64,000 nt of DNA from an uncultured Dehalococcoidia bacterium. Its GTDB lineage: Bacteria > Chloroflexota > Dehalococcoidia > Lucifugimonadales > CAJWER01. Below are positions 52,643 through 60,964 of this stretch, piece after piece (the first letter of the stretch is position 1; every line of letters begins with the position of its first letter). The stretch lies in the NCBI GenBank assembly GCA_958296115.1, contig OY282442.1, positions 406,001 through 470,000 on the forward strand, read 5' to 3'. The notes under the pieces are model-generated. The model searched no databases. It was not told where the DNA came from and worked only from the letters and a program-made list of their open reading frames with translations. Made by a program: the position numbers and the translations under genes.

Positions 52643-53983
52643 TCAGCGTTTGCCCTTTCGGTAGTCAGGCGCCTCGATTCGGATGTGCGTCGATACCGAC
52701 GGGTCCAGGACCCGGGACGTTATCGGGTCGAGCTCGTCGCTGACCTCCCTCATGGTCGTTATGACCGTCGGCAGCCGCACGTTGTGGCGATGCACGATTA
52801 TCTGGTAGAGCTTTTCAGCGCCCCAGTCGCTTCGCCGCTCCTTGCCCAAGTCGTCGAGGATGAGCAGCGGGGCGTTCCTGATCTCCTTGAACAGCCGGTC
52901 GTACCGGATGGGGCTGTCGGGCTGGAATGTCTGGCGCAGATAGTCCATCAGGTCCGGTACGAAGGCGAATATGACAGGGCGGTCTTGCCTGATCTGCTCG
53001 CCGGCTATGGCCAAGGCCAGGTGGGTCTTGCCCACGCCGGTCTCGCCGGAGAGCATGAGCCATCCTTCGGGGGCTGCCGCGAAGTTGACTGCCATCTTGT
53101 GGGCATATTCCAAGCTCGCCCGCTGGCGGGCGTCGGGGTCGCTGCGCCTCACGTCGAACGCGTCGAAGGTCATGCGTCTTAGCATCCCAGGGTCTATATA
53201 TCCCAGCGGGCTCTCCTCCTCCGAGCTCTCTGGCTCGATGACGGCCAGTCGGCTCAGGTCAGCCGAGCGTAGCCTGGCCGCTACGTATGGATCCAGTGCG
53301 TCCATGGGGGCTGCCGACGTGAAGACGGTGGGAAGCTCGGCATTGTGGCGGTGGTTGACAATCTGGCCCAGCTTCTCCTCTGCCCAAGGCGTCGCGCTGT
53401 GGCTTCCAAGCCCGTCCAGTATGAGGATAGGAGTGGACTTGACCTGCTCGAAGAGCTCGCTGTACCCGATGTCGCTGCTTGGGCTGAAGGTCGCGCGCAG
53501 GTGGTCGAGGAGGTCGGGCACGTGCGAGAAGAAGACGACGTGTCCGCTGGCTATGCAGCGATTGCCGATGGCCGCCGCCAGGACGGTCTTGCCGGACCCG
53601 TGGGGCCCCTGGATGACGAGCCAGCCGGAGGGACTTCCCGCGAAGTCCAAGGCGGCCCGGTATGCGCGCTCGTAGCTCTCGCGGCTGCCGGCGAGCCGCG
53701 GGGCCTCGGGCTCGACCGTCTCGAAGGTGAACCGGGACAGGCTGCCCAGGTTGCTGTACATGAGCAGGCGCCCATGCCGGTCCTCGCCGCGCTCCTTCTG
53801 ATGGCATACGCAGGCGACGGCGCGGCCGAAGTCGGGGGAGCCTACGGGCGCGTCCACGGTGAACCAGCCGCGCCCGCCGCACCGCTCGCAGCCCTCCGGC
53901 TCCTCGAGGTCGGGCAGGGCCGGCCTATCGCCTGAAGTATTCCTTATAGCTAAGCGTCTTAGTATCTCGCCCAGGTCTTCCAT
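52643..53983 (-). CDS. DnaI/DnaC-like helicase loader with two tandem AAA+ domains
   Basis: A 446-residue protein. N-terminus: CERCGGRGW near residue 32 and CVCHQ near 59, a zinc-finger-like pair, as in DnaI. Domain 1 (about 90-245): Walker A GPHGSGKT near 125, Walker B-like LILDGLGSH, with Gly in place of the second Asp. Domain 2 (about 285-445): Walker A GETGVGKT near 313, Walker B LLILDDLGKE near 374. Family members normally have one ATPase domain of about 250-330 residues in total. It overlaps dnaD by 59 bp. Placement after dnaB and dnaD makes a helicase-loading role likely. Confidence 0.78.
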   Translation of the reverse strand: MEDLGEILRRLAIRNTSGDRPALPDLEEPEGCERCGGRGWFTVDAPVGSPDFGRAVACVCHQKERGEDRHGRLLMYSNLGSLSRFTFETVEPEAPRLAGSRESYERAYRAALDFAGSPSGWLVIQGPHGSGKTVLAAAIGNRCIASGHVVFFSHVPDLLDHLRATFSPSSDIGYSELFEQVKSTPILILDGLGSHSATPWAEEKLGQIVNHRHNAELPTVFTSAAPMDALDPYVAARLRSADLSRLAVIEPESSEEESPLGYIDPGMLRRMTFDAFDVRRSDPDARQRASLEYAHKMAVNFAAAPEGWLMLSGETGVGKTHLALAIAGEQIRQDRPVIFAFVPDLMDYLRQTFQPDSPIRYDRLFKEIRNAPLLILDDLGKERRSDWGAEKLYQIIVHRHNVRLPTVITTMREVSDELDPITSRVLDPSVSTHIRIEAPDYRKGKR

Positions 53984-54605
53984 CGCCTCTTCCTTCGCGC
54001 TCCCATCGCTGCAGCACGGCGGACACGTACCGCCAGCTCCGCTTGTTGCTCTTCACCGCCTCCTTGAAGGCTTCCTCTATCCAGCCGTGCGGGTATCTCT
54101 CTTCCGCGTCCTTCAATTCTTCGGCTATCATGGGGTTCAGCATACCGATGTTGTCCTCGTAGATGGCGAAGACGTTTGGCCGCTCGAATGGGCCTTCGAA
54201 CGGCTCGGCGTCCTGCATGACCTCGACGGCGTCCATGTTCGGGGTTTGCGCTATGGCCTTGCGGCCGGTCTCGGTGTTCATAACATACACCCTGCGGCCG
54301 CCTCCGTCCTCTCCGGCGCTGGCCTGTATGACTACTCCGCGCCGGACGGCGAGCTCGATGCCCCTGTCTATAGCGGACGATGGGTCGCCCGATTGGACCG
54401 CCAGTCCTCGCGCCAGCACTGGGTCGGCGAGAAGCTCTGCGTGGGAGACCCAGCGCGGAAAGCCCCTCTTGTCGTGCAGAAGCTTTATGAGCCTCAGCAC
54501 ACACTTGAGTTCCGCGATGTCGTCAATCCGCTCGAGGAGCGAGCCGAGCAGGGGGTTGGGCACAGGCGTCGAGCGTACGCCAAGCGGGAATCCTTTGTAG
54601 GCCAT
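53925..54605 (-). CDS. DnaD-domain primosomal protein
   Basis: A 226-residue protein. Residues about 1-110 are a winged-helix-like segment (DDIAELKCVLRLIKLLH, then WVSHAELLADP). Near 145-215 the DnaD domain is clear: NVFAIYEDNIGMLNPMIAEELKDAEERYPHGWIEEAFKEAVKSNKRSWRYVSAVLQRWEREG in pieces, of which NKRSWRYV and IEEAFKEAV are the most typical. DnaD recruits the replicative helicase to restart forks or at oriC. Its start is 1 bp beyond the dnaB stop; its 3' end overlaps the loader gene. Confidence 0.85.
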   Translation of the reverse strand: MAYKGFPLGVRSTPVPNPLLGSLLERIDDIAELKCVLRLIKLLHDKRGFPRWVSHAELLADPVLARGLAVQSGDPSSAIDRGIELAVRRGVVIQASAGEDGGGRRVYVMNTETGRKAIAQTPNMDAVEVMQDAEPFEGPFERPNVFAIYEDNIGMLNPMIAEELKDAEERYPHGWIEEAFKEAVKSNKRSWRYVSAVLQRWEREGRGDGRPGRDTKTLSYKEYFRR

Positions 54606-54606
54606 G

Positions 54607-55986
54607 CTATGCGAACTCCGGCTCCGGGACGGACTGGTCGAGGTTCTCGAATCGGACGACGTCCTTGCGGAAGTACAGGGGAACCGTCCCGGTGGGGCCG
54701 TTGCGGTGCTTTGCCACGATTATCTCCGCCACGCTGTCGGGGTACGGCTCGGTGGGATGCGTCCGCTCCCAGTCCTCTCGGCTGGTATAGACGTCCTCGC
54801 GGTAGATGAATGCGACGACGTCGGCGTCCTGCTCGATGCTGCCGCTCTCCCTCAGGTCGGAGAGGATGGGGCGATGGGACGGGCGCTGCTCTGGGGCCCT
54901 GCTGAGCTGGGAGCACGCCAGCACGGGGATGTCGAGGTCTCTAGCCATGCCCTTGAGTGAACGGGAGAACTCGCCCATCTCCTGGACGCGGTTGTCCACC
55001 CGCCTGGAGGTCGAGGACATTAGCTGAAGATAGTCCACGACGAGGAGATCCAGGCCATGCTCGGCCTGCAGGCGCCTCGACTTGCCGCGCATCTCGACTA
55101 CTCCCTGTATGGGGGTGTCGTCAATGTAGATGGGCATCTCCGAGAGAAGGCCGATGGCGTCGAAGACGCGGCTCTCCTCGCGTTCGCTCAGCAGCCCAAT
55201 CCTGAGCCTGTGGCTGTCCACGTTGGCTTCGCCGGAGATCAGGCGGACGGCGATCTGCTCGGCGCTCATTTCGAGGCTGAATACCCCGACGCTTGCGCCC
55301 TGCTCGGCGGCGTGGCGGGCGATGTTGAATGCGAGCGTGCTCTTGCCGAGGCTGGGGCGCGCCGCGGCCACTATCATGTCGGAGCGCTGGAGGCCGTTGC
55401 CGAGTAGCTCGTCCATCTGGGTGAATCCCGTGGGTATTGGAGCCAGGCTCCGGCCTTGGTCGGCGTTCAGGGTCGCCGTCTCCTCCATGTACACATCGAG
55501 CACCTCGCGGATGTGCCTGAAGTCGCGGGTACCGCGCCCCGTCCGCACCCGAAACAGCATCTCCTCGGCCTGGTCCAGCGCTATCTCTACGTCCGAGCCG
55601 CTTTCGTATCCGATGTCGGCGATGTCGCGGGCCGCGGCGATTAGCTGGCGCATAACGGATGTGCGCTGCACTATCCGCCCGTAGTGTTCAAGGTGGACCG
55701 AGGTCGGGGTGGACTGCACCGCGTGGGCGAGATAGGCTGCGCCGCCCACGTCCTCGAGACGCCCAAGCCCCGACAGCTCGTGCGCGACGGACACCTGGTT
55801 GATCGCCTCGTCACGCTCGAAGAGGGCGAGGCACGCCTCGTAGCACCACCGGTTACGTCCGATGTAGAAGTCGGACGCCCTGAGGAAGTGCGTAACCTTC
55901 GTGACCGACTCCGGATCGACGAGGATGGAGCCTATGACGGCTTCCTCGGCGTCCGGGTCGTGAGGGAGCAGGCGGTCTGCGTACAA
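54607..55986 (-). CDS. dnaB: replicative DNA helicase DnaB
   Basis: A 459-residue hexameric helicase. The N-terminal primase-interacting domain begins LPHDPDAEEAVIGSIL. Walker A ARPSLGKST lies near residue 212, Walker B LLVVDYLQLM near 312, and the DnaB arginine region SGSIEQDADVVAFIYRE near 380. Downstream dnaD and the loader gene are almost certainly co-transcribed (1 bp and overlap). rplI lies 112 bp upstream on the same strand, as in many Firmicutes and Chloroflexota. Confidence 0.94.
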   Translation of the reverse strand: MYADRLLPHDPDAEEAVIGSILVDPESVTKVTHFLRASDFYIGRNRWCYEACLALFERDEAINQVSVAHELSGLGRLEDVGGAAYLAHAVQSTPTSVHLEHYGRIVQRTSVMRQLIAAARDIADIGYESGSDVEIALDQAEEMLFRVRTGRGTRDFRHIREVLDVYMEETATLNADQGRSLAPIPTGFTQMDELLGNGLQRSDMIVAAARPSLGKSTLAFNIARHAAEQGASVGVFSLEMSAEQIAVRLISGEANVDSHRLRIGLLSEREESRVFDAIGLLSEMPIYIDDTPIQGVVEMRGKSRRLQAEHGLDLLVVDYLQLMSSTSRRVDNRVQEMGEFSRSLKGMARDLDIPVLACSQLSRAPEQRPSHRPILSDLRESGSIEQDADVVAFIYREDVYTSREDWERTHPTEPYPDSVAEIIVAKHRNGPTGTVPLYFRKDVVRFENLDQSVPEPEFA

Positions 55987-56098
55987 GGGCGGCCCTCGTT
56001 GACTATCTCAGGACGGCAGCCGTACCCAACGGCTTGCGCTTGGCGGCTCGCGCCGCATGTGAGCCGAGCCCGGGGTTCGCTATTGCGGCGTCAGGCCC

Positions 56099-56632
56099 TT
56101 AAGCCGCCGGCTCCGCCTCGGCATCTTCGTCCGGCGGCTCCGCTTCCTCGGCTTCCAGGCTCGCCGCGAACTCGTCCGGGTCCATGCCGAGGGGATGCAC
56201 GAGCAGCGTAACGTCCGTCTCAACGTCGGTGTGCAGCTTGACCTGGACGGCGTAGACGCCTGTCTCGCGGATCGACTCCGGTATCTGTATGACGCGCCGG
56301 TCTATCTCCCGGTCGGTCAGGGACTCCAGCTTTTCGGCCACGATGGAGTTCGTAACCGACCCGTAGAGCCTGCCGCTTACGCCGGCCCGCATCTCGATGT
56401 CTATGCGGGAGCCGGACAGCTCTTCGGCAAGGTTTCGCATGTCGGTCAGCGTCTTGAGCCGGGTCGTTTCGGCCTGATTCCTGAGGCGGTCGATGCGCCT
56501 CAGGGAATCCCGAGTGGCCGGCGCGGCGAGCCGCTGAGGTATCAGGTAGTTTCGCGCAAAGCCGTTCTTGACGTCCTTGACGTCCCCGCCCTGCGCGACT
56601 CCAGGAACGTCTTCCAAAAACACGACCTTCAT
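56099..56632 (-). CDS. rplI: 50S ribosomal protein L9
   Basis: A 177-residue L9. The N-terminal RNA-binding domain has the invariant MKVVFLEDVPGVAQGGDVKDVKNGFARNYLIP (given here in part: GDVKDVKNGFARNYL), then a long helix and the C-terminal domain. L9 is usually about 150 residues; the last 27 or so are an acidic, Ala/Glu-rich extension (EAEEAEPPDEDAEAEP). It precedes dnaB in the usual order. Confidence 0.93.
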   Translation of the reverse strand: MKVVFLEDVPGVAQGGDVKDVKNGFARNYLIPQRLAAPATRDSLRRIDRLRNQAETTRLKTLTDMRNLAEELSGSRIDIEMRAGVSGRLYGSVTNSIVAEKLESLTDREIDRRVIQIPESIRETGVYAVQVKLHTDVETDVTLLVHPLGMDPDEFAASLEAEEAEPPDEDAEAEPAA

Positions 56633-56800
56633 TGGCGGGAATCCTCTGCTGGTTTGGACTGTGGGCGGGCTATGCGCGGGGCGCCGCGCCTATATCGAAT
56701 AGACCCCGCCTCCACTGGACGAAGCCCAAGGCAACCCTTCGGGCCGGCTGGATTATAGCATGAATCCAGCCGGCAGGTGAAACAGGGAGGGCTGAATCCA

Positions 56801-56895
56801 GGGCAATCGCATCTTATTCATGTTGGTAGGCGACCCAACGAGAACTAGGGCCAACCACAAGGGAGTCGCCCTTGCGTGTCCCCCGCCTGGATTTC
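56801..56895. repeat. 95-bp interspersed repeat, copy 2
   Basis: Matches 14263-14356 in reverse complement. GGGCAATCGCATCTT, GAACTAGGGCCAACCACAA and CCGCCTGGATTTC are the shared blocks, and GTTGG...CCAAC forms a small hairpin. It lies next to element copy D. The gap 56633-56800 shows nothing else I can name. Confidence 0.5.
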
Positions 56896-56908
56896 AGGAT
56901 TGGGGAAT

Positions 56909-57195
56909 GCAGGCGGGACGCCTGCGCTCCGGGGATGAGGACGCGCTGAATTGCCCTCACCCTGGGTCTCTCCCCGTTAGGGGAGGGTGATGAAGGCTGG
57001 GGCCTTCTTGGCGCCTTCGTCTATGTTCGTTTCGTCTCGGCCGGCTCCTTTGCGGGCTTATCACCCTCACCCTAGCCCTCTCCCGTCTAGGGAGAGGGGA
57101 CGGGGCGGGGAATCGCCCTTGTCTCCTTGCCCTTTCCCCTAGGGGGAGGGGCGCAGGGCGGGGCGTTTGCCCTCACCCTGGCCCTTCCCCCTTGA
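56909..57195. repeat. repeat tail of element copy D with GCAGGCG and CCCTCTCCC palindromes
   Basis: GCAGGCG-GGA-CGCCTGC lies at 56909-56925. Four palindromes follow: near 56948-56990 (CTCTCCCCGTTAGGGGAGGG), 57062-57100 (CCCTCTCCCGTCTAGGGAGA), 57130-57150 and 57168-57195. The order matches, in reverse complement, the tail of copy B over about 250 bp, then shortens where B has the GCCAGAGCGCCAAC block. Confidence 0.6.
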
Positions 57196-57210
57196 GGGAG
57201 AGGGTACTTG

Positions 57211-57685
57211 GCGGGTCTTGCGACCCGCGTCCTGTCTACTCCTGGTTTCTCCCGCTCTCGCGGGAGATGAGTTTGCCTTGCAAGGCAGTGACTCCGGTAC
57301 TTGCTTCGAGGATGCCGACGTCGATCGCCCGCCGACACTGGGGGTGCAGCCCCTCCTCTAACTTTCCCGGACGGCTGACGGGCCCTTGCGGGACCGCCTG
57401 CGTTTCGCGCTTGGACCTTCCACCCGCCAAGGCGTCGGGCTGCGCTGGCTACGGTCCTCCCGTGTTACCGAGAGTCCGCACCTGGAACGGGGGAGGCACA
57501 TTTGGCACTGCGTCCTCCTGTCGAGACGCCGGAACACAGAGCGACCTTCTCATACCGCGGGGGCCCCGTCCCAACAACAGCGGCGGCATGAATGCCCAGA
57601 TTTGGCAGAGGCGGCTCTGTGCCCGTTTGGAGTACGTCCCTTCGGGCCGTCTACCAGACTAGCACGGCTGTTCTCGCGGTGTCAA
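57211..57685 (-). ncRNA. multicopy structured RNA element, copy D
   Basis: Minus strand promoter TTGACA (57685-57680), 18 bases, TAGTCT (57661-57656). RNA from about 57649 to GCGGGTC-GCAA-GACCCGC at 57228-57211. The second hairpin at 57266-57249 reads CTCCCGC-GAGA-GCGGGAG: the pair that is U.G in copies A and B and C-G in copy C is U-A here. That is three pairing solutions at one position. It lies between rplI and the beta-propeller gene. Confidence 0.65.
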
Positions 57686-57780
57686 GGGGCGCTATGGGGC
57701 AATTCTGGGGCAATTTAGATGCGATGATTGCCCTGGGGCGCCCCCGAATCCACCATCTGCGCCATTCCTGCAACCGGCGG

Positions 57781-59226
57781 TTATCGGGGCTTTCGGAACT
57801 GTATCGAGTACAGGTCGGCGTCCCTGATTGCGAATCGCAGCCTTACCGGCTGACCGGCCAGGCAGGAGACGTCTGTGGTCTCGCCCCACTTCACCACGCG
57901 GGCGAGGTCGTCGCCCCACACCTCATGGCAATCGTCGAGCGCGAACCCCTCGACGGGGTGTCCTCGGTGGTCCTGTATCTCGACGCGGACATCGCCGGCG
58001 GCGGACGAGGAAAAGTTGAGGACGAGCTCGCCGCCGTCGAACAATACGGGCTTCGTCAGCAGCTCGCCGCCGGACAGGGGCGCGGACACGGATACGAAGC
58101 CGTCTATCCTGAGCGTGTAGCGGCGCAGGCGCTCGACGGTCTGCTCCAGGTGCGACGCCTCGCTCGCATACACCGATATCTCGTTGGGGGCCGCCTCGAT
58201 GGTGGATGGGGTCTCGACCAGGCCCCAGTTCTGGTAATTGTCGCCGTAGAACCAGTTCTGGGTCAGCCTCAGCCCCGGCCGCAGGAAGGCTTCGGGCCAT
58301 ACGTCGAAGCTCTGTCCGTCGCGACTCGACATGAACATGCCTTCCGTAACCGCTGTGCCCTCCCGCGGCGACCGGCTGCCGCGAATGCGCCGGTACTCCA
58401 GCTGCGGCAGGTGGTTGGTGGACTCGGTCCAGCCGCGGTCGACGTAGCGCGTTGGGAAGCCCAGGAAGATGTGCGGCGCCCGGTAGTACGGGATGACCCC
58501 GTTGGTGTAGAGCTCGCTGACCCGTCCGGGCGAGTAGCCGACCCACTGCGGGTCCGGCCAGCTCATGAAGTCGCCGCTCACGGCGGTCTTGATGTCGCGC
58601 CGCCTGACGCCGCCCTCTTCGATGAAGTCCCTGTGATACTCCCGGTACTCGCCGCGGCTCTCGTCCCAGAAGATGAGGTTCTGCGAGTCGAACGCGCCGT
58701 CGGTGATGATGCTCTTCTCCGCCATCTTGCTCCAGCGGATGCCGTCGGGCGACTTGTAGGCGGTCAGCCCAACCCTGCCGTCCCCTCCGACCCCCTTGTA
58801 CGCCTCGTCCGGCTTGCAGTCCGGGTTGGCGTCCTTGAACGGGGTGAAGTTGTGGGTCGCGGGCTCCTCGTCGAGGATTATGTTGTTGCTCTTCGATCCC
58901 TCGAACTCGACGAGCCCCAGGGACGGCTTGGTCCACTCTATGCCGTCCTTGCTCTCGGCGTAGCAATAGACCTGCCGGTGGCGCTCGGACTCGGCCTCGC
59001 CGTACCGGTAGCCGCTGCCGCGGTAGTACATCCGGTAGGCACCGCCGTCCTGGAAAACGGTGACGTAGCCGCAGGTGTTGCCCTCCCACGGAGCGTCGTA
59101 CCGGATGGCGACGTCCTGCGGCTCTGGCCTGCGCAGCAGGAGCTCGGCGCCCGCAAGCCGCTCGACGAGATGATGGTCCACGAACAACTCGAGCCTCGAA
59201 CCGATGTCTATTGCGTTGTCAGCCAT
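57781..59226 (-). CDS. five-bladed beta-propeller glycoside-hydrolase-like protein
   Basis: A 481-residue soluble protein without a signal peptide. Repeated blades show Y/F-x-x-Y-x-x-G and DGIEWTKPSLG / DGIRWSKM motifs (near 95 and 163), in the pattern of GH43/GH32-like five-bladed propellers; the N-terminus reads DIGSRLELFVDHHLV. The C-terminal 80 residues look like a beta-sandwich. Proteins like this are common in Planctomycetota and SAR202 Chloroflexota and rarely have a proven substrate. No sugar transporter is adjacent. Confidence 0.6.
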   Translation of the reverse strand: MADNAIDIGSRLELFVDHHLVERLAGAELLLRRPEPQDVAIRYDAPWEGNTCGYVTVFQDGGAYRMYYRGSGYRYGEAESERHRQVYCYAESKDGIEWTKPSLGLVEFEGSKSNNIILDEEPATHNFTPFKDANPDCKPDEAYKGVGGDGRVGLTAYKSPDGIRWSKMAEKSIITDGAFDSQNLIFWDESRGEYREYHRDFIEEGGVRRRDIKTAVSGDFMSWPDPQWVGYSPGRVSELYTNGVIPYYRAPHIFLGFPTRYVDRGWTESTNHLPQLEYRRIRGSRSPREGTAVTEGMFMSSRDGQSFDVWPEAFLRPGLRLTQNWFYGDNYQNWGLVETPSTIEAAPNEISVYASEASHLEQTVERLRRYTLRIDGFVSVSAPLSGGELLTKPVLFDGGELVLNFSSSAAGDVRVEIQDHRGHPVEGFALDDCHEVWGDDLARVVKWGETTDVSCLAGQPVRLRFAIRDADLYSIQFRKPR

Positions 59227-59337
59227 CCTCTGCTCCTTATCTCTGCGGGGTCGACGTAGCGGGCATTATGCCGTAGTCGGGCGGCAACTTCCAGTACCCC
59301 CGTCCACGTCAACGTGACCGGAAGGCATCTCCGCCTT

Positions 59338-59384
59338 ATCCGCTCTCCCCTGACGGGGGAGGGTTTAGGGCGAGGGCGCTTCAG
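59338..59384. repeat. short palindromic repeat (CTCTCCCC/GGGGGAGGG type)
   Basis: ATCCGCTCTCCCCTGACGGG then GGAGGGTTTAGGGCGAGGGC. Same family as the units at 16691 and 30659. It sits in the 300-bp gap upstream of both the propeller gene and the small membrane protein gene. Confidence 0.6.
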
Positions 59385-59455
59385 AACGCCCCGCTTGGCG
59401 CCTGCTGGATAAGGACTATCACGCGCTTACTGGATATAACCGCTCTTGATTATGG

Positions 59456-59484
59456 TTGACACATCAATATAATTAGTATATACA
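59456..59484 (+). promoter_or_regulatory. probable sigma-70 promoter in an AT-rich patch
   Basis: TTGACA at 59456-59461, a 17-base spacer, and TATACA at 59479-59484. The 59440-59500 stretch is unusually AT-rich for this window. It points to the small membrane protein gene 46 bp downstream. Confidence 0.6.
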
Positions 59485-59529
59485 TAGTTACATTGGCAGT
59501 GTGCATATACTCGGACAAGGGAGGCGAGA

Positions 59530-59682
59530 ATGCGTGGAAGGAGCAGTGAGGCGCGGCGCGCGCATCCCATGCGCGGCCATCGCAGGTGCCGGCAGGTCTT
59601 GCTGATGCCTTGGTGGGTGAGCCTGGCTGGCCTGGCGCTGCTCGCGGCTGTTCTGGCCGTGGGCCTTGGACTGCAGTCTTAG
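59530..59682 (+). CDS. 50-residue single-pass membrane protein
   Basis: ATG 59530 to TAG 59682. The Shine-Dalgarno GGGAGGCG lies just upstream. The first 26 residues are strongly basic (about nine Arg and one Lys-free stretch), then WWVSLAGLALLAAVLAVGLG forms one membrane helix, and the chain ends shortly after. A cytoplasmic basic tail and a membrane helix are all that can be seen. The strong promoter suggests it is expressed. No family is recognised. Confidence 0.5.
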   Translation: MRGRSSEARRAHPMRGHRRCRQVLLMPWWVSLAGLALLAAVLAVGLGLQS

Positions 59683-59754
59683 CGCGCCGAGATCCCTACT
59701 GCGTTCGAGTCCCTGCTGTCCGATATCGTCGGGACCGAGCCTTCAGACCAATAA

Positions 59755-60276
59755 TCAGCCCGCCGCGTCGCCGTTGGCGCGCTCCGCCAGCCGGGCATCC
59801 AGGATGAGCAGTCCGGTGCCATCGCCGCCGATGAGCCGCAGATTCTCGACTATCTCGACCGCGGACTTCTCCTCCTCGACCTGCTCCTCGATGAACCACT
59901 CCAGGAGCACGTGCGTGGCATAGTCCCTCTCGGCCTGCGCCTCGCGGTAGAGGTCCTCTATCATCGCGGTAACCTCCCGCTCGTGCTCGAGCGTCTTCTC
60001 CATGACGGCCTGGACGGACTCGAACTCCGCCGGAGGCTGGCTGACGGCCTGCACGACGACGCGGCCGCCTCGGTCGTTGATGTAGTCGAAGATACGCATC
60101 GCGTGCGAGGTCTCCTCCTGGTACTGGACACGCATCCAGTGGGCAAACCCGCGCAGGTTCTCCGATTCGAAGTAGGCGGCCATGGACAGGTAGAGATGGG
60201 CGGAGTAGAGCTCGCTGTTCAGCTGGTCGTTGAGCGTTGCCTCGAGTTTCGCGCTTAGCATTGGGCGTTTCTCCAT
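59755..60276 (-). CDS. ftnA: ferritin-like iron-storage protein
   Basis: A 173-residue four-helix ferritin. Ferroxidase ligands are visible: Glu in LNSELYSAHLY (near residue 23), EETSHA (near 55-60, Glu and His), Glu in EHEREV (near 98), and the Glu/Gln of EWFIEEQVEEE near 130. The first ATG is at 60276, with another at 60261 (MLSAKLEATL) that matches most ferritins better. It oxidises Fe(II) and stores it. It is followed by no gene in the same direction. The membrane protein and iron binding-protein genes lie upstream on the same strand. Confidence 0.9.
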   Translation of the reverse strand: MEKRPMLSAKLEATLNDQLNSELYSAHLYLSMAAYFESENLRGFAHWMRVQYQEETSHAMRIFDYINDRGGRVVVQAVSQPPAEFESVQAVMEKTLEHEREVTAMIEDLYREAQAERDYATHVLLEWFIEEQVEEEKSAVEIVENLRLIGGDGTGLLILDARLAERANGDAAG

Positions 60277-60283
60277 TCGCGTT

Positions 60284-60964
60284 TCATTGTTTCCAGTCTA
60301 GCGCTCTGCCGCCGCGCTTTGCTACGAAATGCCGCTCTACCCTCCCGGTCGCGAGCATCGCCCCGACCGTAACGAGCCAGAGCACGAACGCAAGGCCGCT
60401 GACGCGGTGCGCGGCATCGAGCCAGATGAGCTGCATCACGATTCCAACGACTGCGGACGCGGGCGCTAGCCTCATCAGGGTCCCGCCCGCCATCCACTGG
60501 TATCGGGCGGCGACGACTATCGCCGCTCCCGCCGCAGAGAACCCGGCCTTGCCCGTGAGCCAGCGTAGCGTTGCGGTCGCCTCCACGGATGCCGGGACGT
60601 CCGCGGCCGATTCGGGCAAGTAGTAAGCGGCCAGCGCGACGGCGCATATACCCGACAGGGCGGTGAAGATGCCCGACGCGGCGAACAGGTACGGGACAAA
60701 GGGCGTTCCCAGCCGCTCTCGGATTATCCAAGTGCGGAGCAGGCTCCAGGCGGCTGCCAGAAGCGCGACCCCGGACAGGAATCTGGCCGCTCCACTGAAC
60801 CCGTACATGCTCCTGGCCTCCTCGATGGCGCGCAGCGATTCCAGCAAGGTCGGCTGGTCGGAGTCCGCCAGAACACGCGCCAGCGCCATCACTATCGTCG
60901 TCGCCGCGGCAACCATTAGGAAAACGCCGGCTGCGCGGGCGGATACGTCGGGTGTGTCGGACAT
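60284..60964 (-). CDS. multi-pass membrane protein of unknown function
   Basis: A 226-residue protein with about seven hydrophobic helices (for example ARAAGVFLMVAAATTIVMAL at 9-28 and FVLWLVTVGAMLATG near 197). The ATG at 60964 overlaps the stop of the binding-protein gene by one base, so both are probably co-transcribed. Context suggests a link with iron handling, but no ABC permease motif is present. I recognise no family; DUF4386-like membrane proteins look similar in outline. Confidence 0.55.
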   Translation of the reverse strand: MSDTPDVSARAAGVFLMVAAATTIVMALARVLADSDQPTLLESLRAIEEARSMYGFSGAARFLSGVALLAAAWSLLRTWIIRERLGTPFVPYLFAASGIFTALSGICAVALAAYYLPESAADVPASVEATATLRWLTGKAGFSAAGAAIVVAARYQWMAGGTLMRLAPASAVVGIVMQLIWLDAAHRVSGLAFVLWLVTVGAMLATGRVERHFVAKRGGRALDWKQ

